Below, one piece after another: positions 17,552 through 25,996 of a stretch of DNA of 64,000 bases. Within the stretch, counting starts at the first letter, position 1; every line of letters begins with the position of its first letter. Below the pieces are notes generated by a model. That model did not search any database. It was not told where the DNA came from and was given only the letters and a program-made list of their open reading frames with translations. Source of the stretch: Amycolatopsis japonica (GTDB lineage Bacteria; Actinomycetota; Actinomycetes; Mycobacteriales; Pseudonocardiaceae); contig NZ_CP008953.1 in assembly GCF_000732925.1 (NCBI RefSeq), positions 5,642,001-5,706,000 of the forward strand, read 5' to 3'. The position numbers and the translations under genes were made by a program.

Positions 17552-19222
17552 ATGGAGTTCGACGTGATCGTGGCGGGCACCGGTGCCGCCGGGATGACCG
17601 CCGCACTGTCCGCAGCCCACCGAGGACTCGAGGTCCTGGTCGTGGAGAAGGCCGCCCACTTCGGCGGCTCCACCGCGCGCTCCGGCGGCGGCGTCTGGAT
17701 CCCCGGCAACCACGCGCTGCGGGCGGCCGGGATCTCCGAACCCCCGGAGCGGGCGCGCGAATACCTCGAAGCGATCGTCGGTGACGTCGTCCCCGCCGAA
17801 CTGCGGTCGGCCTTCCTCGACCGCGGCCCCGAGGTGCTGTCCTTCGTCTGCGACCACACGCCGTTGCGCTTCCGCTGGGTCCGCGGTTACTCGGACTATC
17901 ACCCGGAGGCCCCCGGTGGGCGCGCCGGCGGACGCTCGGTCGAACCGGTCGCGCTCGACGGCAACCTGCTCGGCCCGGAACTGGCGAATCTGGAGCCGCC
18001 GTACAGCGCTCCCCCGCTGGGCGCGCCGATCACCCAAGCGGACTACCGGTGGCTGAGCCTGCTCGCCCGGCACCCGCGCGGCGTCCTCCGCGTGCTGAGC
18101 CTCGGCGGCCGCTGGCTCGCGGGCAGGATCCGCCGTCAGCGGCTGCTGTCCATGGGGCAAGCGCTTGCGGCCGGGCTGCGTGAGGGACTGCGACGGGCTG
18201 AGGTTCCCGTGTGGCTGAACACTCCCCTGGTGGATCTGGAGATCGAAGGCGACCGGGTGACCGGCGTCGTCGTGCGCCACGAGGGTGAGGACAAGACGAT
18301 CCGCGCGCGGCTCGGCGTCGTCCTCGGCGCGGGCGGGTTCGAGCGCAACGAGGAGATGCGGGTCAAGTATCAGCGCGCGCCCATCGGTACGGAGTGGACC
18401 GTCGGCGCGGAGGCCAACACCGGCGACGCCATCGACGCCGGGCTCAAACTCGGCGCGGCCGTCGACCTGATGGACGACGCCTGGTGGGGTCCGTCCATCC
18501 CGCTCACCGGTGGCCCGTGGTTCGCGCTCGCCGAGCGGTCGCGGCCGGGCTGCCTGATGGTCAACGGGCGGGGTGAGCGTTTCGTCAACGAGTCGGCGCC
18601 CTATGTCGAGGCCGTGCACGCGATGTACGGCGACGGGGACGGACCCGGCGAGAACTTCCCGACCTGGCTGGTGTTCGACCAGCGCAACCGCAACCGGTAC
18701 ATGTTCACCGGTCTGGGGCCCCGCCAGCCGCTGCCAGGCCGCTGGTTCAAAGCGGGCATCGCGGTCAAAGCGAGCACCATCGCGAAACTCGCCGAGCGGA
18801 TCGAAGTCCCGGCCGACGCGCTGGAGGACACCGTGCGCCGGTTCAACGGCTTCGCGAAAAGCGGCGTGGACGAGGACTTCCATCGCGGGCGCAGCGCGTA
18901 CGACCACTACTACGGCGACCCGCGGAACAAACCCAACCCGAGCCTGGGTCCGCTGGACGTCGCGCCGTACTACGCGGTGAAGATCGTGCCCGGCGACCTG
19001 GGCACCAAGGGCGGATTGAGGATCGACCCGCACGCGCGCGTCCTGCGCGAGGACGGGTCGGTCATCGACGGGCTTTACGCGGCGGGCAACACGAGCGCGG
19101 CGGTGATGGGCCGCACCTACGCCGGCCCCGGCGCGACGATCGGCCCGGCGATGGTGTTCGGCTACCTTGCGGCCGAGCACCTCGCGCAGCAAGATCACGG
19201 TCAACCGGGAGGCAGCCGATGA
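17552..19222 (+). CDS. kstD: 3-ketosteroid delta-1-dehydrogenase
   Basis: A 556-residue flavoprotein; the family is about 510-565. The FAD fold is VAGTGAAGMTAALSAA (G9, G11, G14), followed by KAAHFGGSTARSGGGVWIPGN. The C-terminal signature is LYAAGNTSAAVMGRTYAGPG with ATIGPAMVFGYLAA, diagnostic of delta-1-KstD. It introduces the C1-C2 double bond into 3-ketosteroids; with KshAB this makes the unstable 9-alpha-hydroxydienone that opens ring B. ATG at 17552 follows AGGGG. First gene of the operon kstD-kshA-orf-kshB-hydratase; its stop overlaps the kshA start (ATGA). Confidence 0.93.
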   Translation: MEFDVIVAGTGAAGMTAALSAAHRGLEVLVVEKAAHFGGSTARSGGGVWIPGNHALRAAGISEPPERAREYLEAIVGDVVPAELRSAFLDRGPEVLSFVCDHTPLRFRWVRGYSDYHPEAPGGRAGGRSVEPVALDGNLLGPELANLEPPYSAPPLGAPITQADYRWLSLLARHPRGVLRVLSLGGRWLAGRIRRQRLLSMGQALAAGLREGLRRAEVPVWLNTPLVDLEIEGDRVTGVVVRHEGEDKTIRARLGVVLGAGGFERNEEMRVKYQRAPIGTEWTVGAEANTGDAIDAGLKLGAAVDLMDDAWWGPSIPLTGGPWFALAERSRPGCLMVNGRGERFVNESAPYVEAVHAMYGDGDGPGENFPTWLVFDQRNRNRYMFTGLGPRQPLPGRWFKAGIAVKASTIAKLAERIEVPADALEDTVRRFNGFAKSGVDEDFHRGRSAYDHYYGDPRNKPNPSLGPLDVAPYYAVKIVPGDLGTKGGLRIDPHARVLREDGSVIDGLYAAGNTSAAVMGRTYAGPGATIGPAMVFGYLAAEHLAQQDHGQPGGSR

Positions 19223-20358
19223 CGACGGAATCCGTACGACAGATCGACGCGGGCGCACCCCCCGCACGGTTCGCGCGCGGGTGGCACTGCCTCGGCCTCG
19301 CCGAGACGTTCCGCGACGGGAAACCGCACGCCATCACCGCGTTCGGGACGAAACTGGTGGTCTTCGCCGATTCGTCCGGCAAGCTGAACGTGCTCGACGG
19401 GTACTGCCGCCACATGGGCGGCGACCTCACCCAGGGCGAGGTCAAGGGCGACGAGATCGCCTGCCCGTTCCACGACTGGCGCTGGAACGGCAACGGCAAA
19501 TGCGTGTCGATCCCCTACGCCAAACGGGTTCCGCTGCGGGCGCGCACGAAATCGTGGCAGGTGCTGGAGGAGAACAAGCAGCTGTTCGTCTGGCACGACC
19601 CGGAGGGCAACCCGCCGCCGGACGACGTCGTCATCCCCCGGATCGAAGGCATCTTCACCGGCGAGTGGAGCAACTGGACCTGGGACTCGGTGCTCATCGA
19701 GGGCTCCAACTGCCGCGAGATCATCGACAACATGGTCGACATGGCGCATTTCTTCTACATCCACTACGCCTTCCCGACCTACTTCAAGAACGTGTTCGAG
19801 GGCCACATCGCCACGCAGTACCTGAACACGAAGGGCCGCCCGGACAAGGGCATGGCGTCGAACTACGGCGGCGAGGAGAACCTGCTGCGGTCCGAGGCGT
19901 CGTACTTCGGTCCGTCGTACATGATCAACAAGCTGCTCAACACGTACCAGGGTTTCGAGATCGAGAACGTGCTGATCAACTGCCACTACCCGGTCACCGA
20001 GAACTCGTTCGTGCTGCAGTGGGGCGTGAGCGTGAAGAAGTTCGAGGGTGTCTCGGACGAGCACGCGGACAAGATCGCCGGGAAGTTCGCCAAGGGTATC
20101 GGCGTCGGCTTCCTGCAGGACGTCGAGATCTGGCGCAACAAGACCCGTATCGACAATCCGTTGCTGTGCGAGGAAGACGGGCCGGTGTACCAGCTGCGCC
20201 GCTGGTACGACCAGTTCTATGTGGACGCGGCCGACGTCACCGAGGACATGACACAGCGGTTCGAGTTCGAAGTGGACACCAGCCGCGCCAACGAGGTCTG
20301 GGCGGCGGAGGTGGCCGAGAACCTGGCACGGCAGCAGGCGGAAGAGGCCGGGGTGTGA
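19219..20358 (+). CDS. kshA: 3-ketosteroid 9-alpha-hydroxylase, oxygenase component KshA
   Basis: A 379-residue Rieske oxygenase. The [2Fe-2S] ligands are Cys63/His65 (CRHMGG) and Cys82/His85 (CPFHDW). The mononuclear iron ligands are His177 and His182 in NMVDMAHFFYIH and the Asp of FLQDVEIW near residue 300; all sit four residues before the reported M. tuberculosis KshA positions. It hydroxylates C9 of 3-ketosteroids using electrons from KshB. It is coupled to kstD by ATGA, and its stop overlaps the next small gene as GTGTGA. Confidence 0.96.
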   Translation: MTTESVRQIDAGAPPARFARGWHCLGLAETFRDGKPHAITAFGTKLVVFADSSGKLNVLDGYCRHMGGDLTQGEVKGDEIACPFHDWRWNGNGKCVSIPYAKRVPLRARTKSWQVLEENKQLFVWHDPEGNPPPDDVVIPRIEGIFTGEWSNWTWDSVLIEGSNCREIIDNMVDMAHFFYIHYAFPTYFKNVFEGHIATQYLNTKGRPDKGMASNYGGEENLLRSEASYFGPSYMINKLLNTYQGFEIENVLINCHYPVTENSFVLQWGVSVKKFEGVSDEHADKIAGKFAKGIGVGFLQDVEIWRNKTRIDNPLLCEEDGPVYQLRRWYDQFYVDAADVTEDMTQRFEFEVDTSRANEVWAAEVAENLARQQAEEAGV

Positions 20359-20615
20359 AGCCCGAGACCGTCGAATTCCTCACCGCCGGGCTGCGGCCGC
20401 TGACCTGCCGCTCGTGCGGGACGTGCGTGCTGGTCAAGAAGAACAGCATGCAGCACACCAGCATCCAGTGGACGAGTGACGCGTCCCGGAGCTGCCCGGT
20501 GTTCGCCGAACAGAAGGCGTCCGGGGCGCAGACGGCGTTGCTCGACACCTGCGGCAATCTCACCGAGAGCATCGAGATCGCCTTGAAAGACGGCCTGCTG
20601 GAGGTGCCCGAATGA
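20355..20615 (+). CDS. Small Cys-rich protein between kshA and kshB, function unknown
   Basis: An 86-residue protein encoded between the two hydroxylase components, overlapping kshA (GTG inside the stop) and kshB (ATGA). Cysteines are at 18, 21, 24 (CRSCGTC), 47 (SCPVF) and 66. The C-x2-C-x2-C plus distant C-P layout recalls a [4Fe-4S] ferredoxin half-motif or a zinc site, but spacing to the fourth Cys is far too long for a standard ferredoxin. A His34 lies in NSMQHTSIQW. There is no membrane segment or signal. Translational coupling suggests a role in the Ksh system: assembly, electron transfer or stability. I do not recognise a characterised family. Confidence 0.8.
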   Translation: MKPETVEFLTAGLRPLTCRSCGTCVLVKKNSMQHTSIQWTSDASRSCPVFAEQKASGAQTALLDTCGNLTESIEIALKDGLLEVPE

Positions 20616-21637
20616 GCGGTCCCGTCACCGTGACCGTGGCCGAGGTGATCACCGAGACGGCCGACGCGCGGTCGATCGTGTTCGACATCCCGGCCGAGCA
20701 CGTCTCCGCTTTCGCTTACGTCCCAGGGCAGTTCCTCACCGTCCGGGTGCCGAGCGACCGGACCGGTTCGGTGGCCCGCTGTTACTCGCTCTCCAGCGCG
20801 CCGCACGAGGGCCGGGTGCAGGTCACCGTCAAACGCACCGCCGACGGCTACGGGTCGAACTGGCTGTGCGACAACCTCCGGGCGGGGCAAGAGGTCCAGG
20901 TCCTCCCGCCCGCCGGGGTGTTCAGTCCCGCGTCGCTCGACGAGGACTTCCTGCTGCTCGCGGGCGGCAGCGGGATCACGCCGGTGATGTCGATCCTCAA
21001 ATCCGCGCTGGAGCACGGCACCGGCAAGGTGGTGCTCCTGTACGCGAACCGCGACGAGAGCTCGGTGATCTTCGCGCGAGAACTGGCGGACCTCGCCGCT
21101 CGGTACTCCGACCGGCTGGTCGTCGTGCACTGGCTGGAGAGCCTGCAGGGGCTGCCGACGGAAGCTCACCTGCGCACGCTGGTGGCGCCGTACACCGCGC
21201 ACGAGGCGTTCCTCTGCGGCCCGGGGCCGTTCATGGACGCGGCACGCACGGTGCTCAAGGACCTCGGGCTGCCGCGCAAGCGGATCCACCTGGAGCGGTT
21301 CCTGTCGCTGGGCGGGAACCCGTTCGAGGTGGCCGAGCCCGTCGCCGTCGAAGAGGCCGAGACCCCGGCGTCGGTCGAGGTCACCCTCGACGGCGAGACC
21401 AAGAACCTCGCGTGGCCTCGCCGGACGAAACTGCTGGACCTGTTGCTGGAAAAGGGTTTCGACGCGCCGTACTCGTGCCGCGAGGGCCAGTGCAGCGCGT
21501 GCGCCTGCCGGATCGTCTCCGGCGAGGTGAAGATGCTGAACAACGAGGTCCTCGACGGCGACGACATCGCCGAAGGCATCGTGCTGGCGTGCCAGTCCCT
21601 GCCGCTGACCGACGAGGTCACCGTCACCTACGAGTAG
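20612..21637 (+). CDS. kshB: 3-ketosteroid 9-alpha-hydroxylase, reductase component KshB
   Basis: A 341-residue three-domain reductase. The FAD domain has RCYSLSSAP (about residues 54-62), the NAD domain GGSGITPVMSI (about 117-127), and the C-terminal plant-type [2Fe-2S] domain uses Cys289, Cys294, Cys297 and Cys327 (CREGQCSAC, then AC). It passes electrons from NAD(P)H to KshA. In M. tuberculosis kshB is next to hsaA and away from kshA; here both components are in one operon with kstD. ATG overlaps the preceding small gene as ATGA. Confidence 0.94.
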   Translation: MSGPVTVTVAEVITETADARSIVFDIPAEHVSAFAYVPGQFLTVRVPSDRTGSVARCYSLSSAPHEGRVQVTVKRTADGYGSNWLCDNLRAGQEVQVLPPAGVFSPASLDEDFLLLAGGSGITPVMSILKSALEHGTGKVVLLYANRDESSVIFARELADLAARYSDRLVVVHWLESLQGLPTEAHLRTLVAPYTAHEAFLCGPGPFMDAARTVLKDLGLPRKRIHLERFLSLGGNPFEVAEPVAVEEAETPASVEVTLDGETKNLAWPRRTKLLDLLLEKGFDAPYSCREGQCSACACRIVSGEVKMLNNEVLDGDDIAEGIVLACQSLPLTDEVTVTYE

Positions 21638-21647
21638 GAGTTCCCCC

Positions 21648-22511
21648 GTGCCCATCGATCCTTCGGTCGCGATCGGCGCCGACCTCGGCGAGGTGAGTTT
21701 CGCCTGGACCGCGTCGGACGTGCAGCTCTACCACCTGGCGCTGGGCGCCGGCGCGGACCCGATGAGCCCGCGCGAACTGCGCTACACCTACGAAGAGGGC
21801 CTCCAGGTGCTGCCGACGTTCGCCACCGTGGCGGCGAACCTGCGCGTGTTCGAGCCGCCCGCGGTCTCGTTCCCCGGCGTCGAGGTCGACCTCGGGAAAG
21901 TGCTGCACGGCAAGCAGGAGGTCATCGCGCACCGGCCCATCCCGGTCTCGGGGAAGGCCGTGGCGCGGACGCGGATCGTCGACGTCTTCGACAAGGGCAA
22001 GGCGGCCGTGATCGTGAACGAGACGGTCGCCACCGACTCGGACGGCACTCCACTGTGGACACTGCGATCGAGCATCTTCGCCCGCGGTGAAGGAGGTTTC
22101 GGCGGCGAACGCGGTCCGTCCGACCGGGCCGAACCCCCGTCGCGGGAGCCGGACGCCGTCATCGACACCCCGACGCTGCCGCAACAGGCGCTGCTCTACC
22201 GGCTCTGCGGGGACCGCAACCCCCTGCACGCCGATCCCGCGTTCGCCGCGGCGGCCGGGTTCGACAGGCCGATCCTGCACGGCCTGTGCACCTACGGCGT
22301 CGTCGCGAAGGCGGTCACCGACGCGTGCCTCGACGGCGACACCACCCGCGTCGCGTCGTTCTCGGCCAAGTTCGCCGGCGTCGTCTTCCCCGGCGAACCG
22401 CTGCGGACCCGCGTCTGGCGCGAGCCCGCCGGGCTGCTGATCGCGACCACGGCGCCGGACCGGGACGACGCGCCCGTCCTTTCCGACACTTTCTTGACCA
22501 CGACAGACTGA
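21648..22511 (+). CDS. MaoC-like (R)-specific enoyl-CoA hydratase / Hsd4B-like
   Basis: A 287-residue double-hotdog protein. The C-terminal hotdog carries the hydratase-2 motif YRLCGDRNPLHADPAFA (about residues 184-200) followed by GFDRPILHGLCTYG. The N-terminal hotdog (1-150) is non-catalytic. This is the form of Rv3538-type proteins that sit next to kstD in mycobacteria and hydrate steroid side-chain enoyl-CoAs. The GTG start is 10 bp after kshB, so it closes the operon. Exact substrate (C27, C24 or C22 side chain) cannot be read from sequence. Confidence 0.83.
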   Translation: MPIDPSVAIGADLGEVSFAWTASDVQLYHLALGAGADPMSPRELRYTYEEGLQVLPTFATVAANLRVFEPPAVSFPGVEVDLGKVLHGKQEVIAHRPIPVSGKAVARTRIVDVFDKGKAAVIVNETVATDSDGTPLWTLRSSIFARGEGGFGGERGPSDRAEPPSREPDAVIDTPTLPQQALLYRLCGDRNPLHADPAFAAAAGFDRPILHGLCTYGVVAKAVTDACLDGDTTRVASFSAKFAGVVFPGEPLRTRVWREPAGLLIATTAPDRDDAPVLSDTFLTTTD

Positions 22512-22541
22512 ATCATCGTTCCCGCAGGTAGCGCACCTGGC

Positions 22542-22547
22542 TAGACT
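22542..22547 (+). promoter_or_regulatory. -10 box for a leaderless methyltransferase transcript
   Basis: TAGACT ends 7 nt before the GTG start at 22555, where transcription would begin. There is no ribosome-binding site upstream of this GTG, which supports leaderless translation. No clear -35. Confidence 0.45.
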
Positions 22548-22554
22548 CGGCCGG

Positions 22555-23313
22555 GTGCGCCCCTTGATCTCGGACCCGTATGCCGAACTCGGCCGGGACT
22601 ACGCGCGATCGAGACGGCCGGATCCCCGCGTCGCCGCCGCCATCACCGCGGCCCTCGGCGACGCGCGCTCGGTGGTCAACGTCGGGGCGGGAGCCGGTTC
22701 CTACGAGCCGGAAGACCGCGACGTGGTGGCCGTCGAGCCGTCACGGCGGATGATCGCGCAGCGTCCCGCCACGGCGGCGCCCGCCGTCCAGGCGTGCGCG
22801 GAAGGCCTGCCCTTCGCCGACGGCGCCTTCGACGTCGCCCTGGCGGTGCTCACCGTGCACCACTGGACGGACGTGACCGCCGGGCTGGCCGAGTTGCGGC
22901 GCGTCTCCCGCCGCCAGGTGATCGTGACCTGGGACCAGGCGGTGTTCGCGCGGTTCTGGCTCGTGCGCGACTACCTGCCGGAGATCGCCGAACACGAGAG
23001 CAGGCTGGCCTGTCTCGACCGGGTCGTCGAAGAACTGACCGAGGCGGGCCAGGTGCCCGCGGTGGCTCCGCTGCCGGTGCCGTCGGACTGCGTCGACGGG
23101 TTCCTCGGCGCGTATTGGCGCAGGCCGGAGGCGTACCTGTCCGAGCGCGTGCGCGCGGGGATGTCGGGGGTGGCCTTGCTGGACCAGAACGTCGTCGCGA
23201 CGGCGGTCGAGCGGCTGCGCGCCGATCTCGCGGACGGGCACTGGCACCGGCACCACGTCGGGCTGCTCGGCCGGACGGAACTCGACCTCGGGTATCGCGT
23301 CGTCACCACGTGA
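22555..23313 (+). CDS. Class I SAM-dependent methyltransferase
   Basis: A 252-residue protein with the AdoMet fold: motif I VVNVGAGAGSYEP (about residues 39-51), the acidic VVAVEPS at the end of strand 2, and a post-motif stretch LPFADGAFDVALAVLTVHHW (about 83-102) typical of Methyltransf_11. The C-terminal half is all-helical and probably selects the acceptor, which is unknown. Not linked to the steroid operon by coupling; its own leaderless promoter is likely. Confidence 0.82.
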   Translation: MRPLISDPYAELGRDYARSRRPDPRVAAAITAALGDARSVVNVGAGAGSYEPEDRDVVAVEPSRRMIAQRPATAAPAVQACAEGLPFADGAFDVALAVLTVHHWTDVTAGLAELRRVSRRQVIVTWDQAVFARFWLVRDYLPEIAEHESRLACLDRVVEELTEAGQVPAVAPLPVPSDCVDGFLGAYWRRPEAYLSERVRAGMSGVALLDQNVVATAVERLRADLADGHWHRHHVGLLGRTELDLGYRVVTT

Positions 23314-23412
23314 CCGAGTACACAGTGGACACTCCCGCGACGTGAACGGCGGTCGACCCCGGCCGCGAGGCATGGTATTCATGGCTCTCGTGACGGCAGG
23401 GACGGGAGCGGC

Positions 23413-23874
23413 ATGACGACGGAGTACTTCGTGGTCCGTGGCCAGGTGGAGAAGGGCGATCAGCGGGGCAGGGAACTGGGTTTCCCGACCGCCAACATCG
23501 CGCTGCGCGACCAGGACGGCCAGGTCGGCGACGGAGTGTGGGCGGGCTGGACCGAACGTGCCGACGGCACCCGGATCGCGGCCGCGGTCTCGGTCGGCAG
23601 GCGGCCGACCTACTACGGCGCGGACGGTTATCGGCTCGTCGAGGCGCATCTGCTGGACTTCAGCGGCGACCTCTACGGCGAGGTGCTGACCGTCTGGCTG
23701 GGCCACCACCTGCGCGAGCAGGAGGCGTACCCGTCGTCGGAGGCGCTGATCGTCGCGCTCAACAAGGACATCGCCGACGCCCGCAAGTGGGCCGCGGAGA
23801 ACCCGGCCGACGGTTTGCCGGACGCGGGTGCCGCGGAGGCCGGTGTCGTGCGGCGCGTGCCGCTCGGTTCCTAG
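23413..23874 (+). CDS. Stand-alone riboflavin kinase-domain protein
   Basis: A 153-residue protein matching only the C-terminal riboflavin kinase domain of RibF. The nucleotide/riboflavin segment is VRGQVEKGDQRGRELGFPTANI, split over residues 8-29 (GRELGFPTANI is the core), with GVWAGWTERADG and the final helix region LREQEAYPSSEALIVALNKDI. The N-terminal FMN adenylyltransferase half is absent. It may make FMN or act on a flavin analogue. Given the many flavoenzymes nearby, flavin supply is plausible but unproven. ATG follows GGGAGC. Confidence 0.8.
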   Translation: MTTEYFVVRGQVEKGDQRGRELGFPTANIALRDQDGQVGDGVWAGWTERADGTRIAAAVSVGRRPTYYGADGYRLVEAHLLDFSGDLYGEVLTVWLGHHLREQEAYPSSEALIVALNKDIADARKWAAENPADGLPDAGAAEAGVVRRVPLGS

Positions 23875-23931
23875 ACCGCCGCAGGACCTCTGCTTCAAGC
23901 AGTCCGATCGCCCACGACCGCCGTCTGGCGA

Positions 23932-24065
23932 GGTCGCGAAAGCCACTTTCGCGACCTTGGATGTCTCGAAAGTGGCTTTCGCGACACGTCTTCCAGCCCG
24001 GCTTCCCAAGAAGTTGCGAAAGCCACTTTCGCAACGTTGAGTGTTGCGAAAGTGGCTTTCGCGAC
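23932..24065. repeat. Two tandem pairs of facing palindromes (CGAAAGCCACTTTCG type)
   Basis: Four palindromes: 23932-23956 (11-bp arms, CCA loop), 23963-23985, 24013-24035 (10-bp arms) and 24043-24065. In each pair the second is the reverse complement of the first (loop CCA, then TGG), so a pair can also fold as one long hairpin. The pair is then repeated about 80 bp later. It lies between convergent genes and may act as a bidirectional terminator. Confidence 0.88.
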
Positions 24066-24085
24066 ACGCGCGACGGCTCCCGCCC

Positions 24086-24655
24086 CTAGACCGCCGCGCC
24101 CAGCAGCATGTACCCCATGCCGAGCCCCATGATCACCCGGCACACCCGCCGCGACGTCTGACCGGAGGCCGTGGCGCCCCGCGACGCCAGCACCCCGGCG
24201 CGTACGGCGTCCGCCGCGAAATACGCGGCCACGGCGCCGAACAGCAGCGAAAGCCACAGCGCGGAAGTGCCGCCGGGGCCGGACATCACCAGCCACGGCC
24301 CGCGGGTCACCTCGCTGTGCGGCATGAACGTCACCATGAACAGCATCGCGACGGCGGACACGGCGTGATGCCCGCACGACGTGTGCCCGGAGCGCCTGCC
24401 CTTCCACCACGAGACGGCGAACCATCCCGCGGTCAGCGCCAGCACCGCCTGCCAGCCCGCCGCCGGGATCGGGCCGCCCACCGGCGACAGCATCGCGACC
24501 ATGGCGACGACGAGCAGCAGTTCGGCCAGGTCGCCGTTGCGGACCGCCGCGCCCTGCCTGCCGTAGTCCAGCCGGACGAGTCTCAGCACGCAGGGCAGGA
24601 CGAGCGCGGCGAACACCGCGGTCAGGGCCCACGCGACGACGATTGGTCCAGACAT
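24086..24655 (-). CDS. DUF5134-type integral membrane protein
   Basis: A 189-residue membrane protein with about five hydrophobic segments (residues 4-24, 42-58, 68-84, 98-112 and 130-155, plus a C-terminal one). Hydrophilic features are HTSCGHHAVSAVAMLFM, with a Cys-Gly-His-His cluster at the membrane face, and FMPHSEVTRGP. This His/Cys layout resembles actinobacterial DUF5134 proteins that are often near copper or haem genes, but nothing like that is adjacent here. Function unknown. Confidence 0.72.
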   Translation of the reverse strand: MSGPIVVAWALTAVFAALVLPCVLRLVRLDYGRQGAAVRNGDLAELLLVVAMVAMLSPVGGPIPAAGWQAVLALTAGWFAVSWWKGRRSGHTSCGHHAVSAVAMLFMVTFMPHSEVTRGPWLVMSGPGGTSALWLSLLFGAVAAYFAADAVRAGVLASRGATASGQTSRRVCRVIMGLGMGYMLLGAAV

Positions 24656-24733
24656 GGCACCTCCCGGCCGGTAACCCCTTCACCGTGGCAGGTGGCGCTC
24701 TAGTACACCATCGGGCATTGAGGTGATCTCAGA

Positions 24734-24821
24734 GCCTGTTGGCGGAGCTGAGATTTGATCCGGAAGGCGACCGCACGCGTGAACCCGCTGTGCCGAATCA
24801 CCGGCGGGTTCACCAACAGGC
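24734..24821 (-). terminator. Stem-loop downstream of ltp2
   Basis: Inner arms GTGAACCCGC (24779-24788) and GCGGGTTCAC (24804-24813) are perfect. An outer pair GCCTGTTGG (24734-24742) and CCAACAGGC (24813-24821) extends the stem with a 36-nt bulge on one side. It starts 3 bp past the ltp2 stop and probably terminates the side-chain operon. Confidence 0.6.
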
Positions 24822-24823
24822 AC

Positions 24824-25996
24824 TCAGCCCGCGGTCAGGACCAGTCCGCTCGTGGGTACGCCGGTGCCGGCGGTCACCAGCACACGCGCGGCCCCATCGA
24901 CCTGGTTGACGGCGTCGCCCCGCAGCTGCCGGACCCCTTCGGCGATCCCGTTCATCCCGTGGATGTAAGCCTCCCCCAGCTGCCCGCCGTGCGGGTTGAG
25001 CGGGAGCTTCCCGTCGAGTTCCAGGGTGCCGCCGCCGATGAAGTCCTTGGCCTCGCCCTTCCCGCAGAAGCCGAGTTCTTCCAGCTGCATCAGGACATAA
25101 GGGGTGAAGTGGTCGTACAGCACCGCGAGGTCCATGTCGCCCGGACCCAGCCCGGACTGCTCCCACAACTGCCGTCCCACGACACCCATTTCGGGCAGCG
25201 CCGGGAGATCGTCGCGGTAGTAGCTGGTCATCACGTACTGGTCCGGCCCGCTCCCCTGCGCCGCCGCCGCGATCACGGCGGGCCGGTGCGGCAGGTCGCG
25301 CGCCCGCTCGGCGCTGACGATCACCAGGGCGACCCCTCCGTCGCTCTCCTGGCAGCAGTCCAGCAGATGCAACGGTTCGGCGACCCAGCGGGAGGCCTGA
25401 TGCTCTTCCAGTGTGATCGGCTTGCCGTAGAACCACGCCCGGGGGTTGGTCGCCGCGCGGGCTCGGTCGACGACGGCCACCCGGCCGAAATCCTCGCTGG
25501 TCGCGCCGTACTCGTGCATGTAGCGCCGGGCGAGCATGGCGACGGTCGCGGCCGGCGTCGCGATGCCCATCGGGTAGTGGAAGGCGTTGTCGACGCCGGA
25601 CGAGTTCACCTGCCCCGCCGCGGCCGAGGACACCTGCCCGAACCGCATCCCGGACCGTTCGTTGAACGCCCGGTACGCGACGACGACGTCCGCGACCCCG
25701 GTCGCGACGGCCATCGCGGCCTGTTGCACGGTCGCGGCCGCCGCCCCGCCGCCGTAGTGGATCCGGCTGAAGAACTTGAGCTCCGGGATGCCGAGCTCCC
25801 GCGCGACGGCGATCTCGCTGTTGCCGTCCATGGTGAACGACACCAATCCGTCCACATCGGACGGAGTGAGCCCGGCGTCCTTCAGCGCGCTCGAAACCGC
25901 TTCCGCCGCCAGCCGCAGCTCACTGCGCCCGGAATCCTTCGAGAACTCCGTCGCACCGATCCCGGCGATGGCCGCCCGTCCGGAGAGGGTCATCAC
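24824..25996 (-). CDS. ltp2: Ltp2-like steroid side-chain aldolase (thiolase fold)
   Basis: A 390-residue thiolase-superfamily protein of the lipid-transfer type. It lacks the nucleophilic Cys context of true thiolases; the C-terminal block reads PLNPHGGQLGEAYIHGMNGI. An active-site tyrosine region is YDHFTPYVLMQLEELGF. Last gene of an operon chsE1-chsE2-chsH2-chsH1-ltp2, the igr order. With the DUF35 part of ChsH2, Ltp2 performs the retro-aldol release of propionyl-CoA from the 22-carbon intermediate to give androstenedione-type 17-ketones. The start overlaps chsH1 (ATGATGA). Confidence 0.9.
   Translation of the reverse strand: MMTLSGRAAIAGIGATEFSKDSGRSELRLAAEAVSSALKDAGLTPSDVDGLVSFTMDGNSEIAVARELGIPELKFFSRIHYGGGAAAATVQQAAMAVATGVADVVVAYRAFNERSGMRFGQVSSAAAGQVNSSGVDNAFHYPMGIATPAATVAMLARRYMHEYGATSEDFGRVAVVDRARAATNPRAWFYGKPITLEEHQASRWVAEPLHLLDCCQESDGGVALVIVSAERARDLPHRPAVIAAAAQGSGPDQYVMTSYYRDDLPALPEMGVVGRQLWEQSGLGPGDMDLAVLYDHFTPYVLMQLEELGFCGKGEAKDFIGGGTLELDGKLPLNPHGGQLGEAYIHGMNGIAEGVRQLRGDAVNQVDGAARVLVTAGTGVPTSGLVLTAG

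Noticed and set aside
23932..24065. CRISPR-like array
   Set aside because: The repeats are palindromic pairs without uniform spacers; there are only two pairs and no cas genes nearby.
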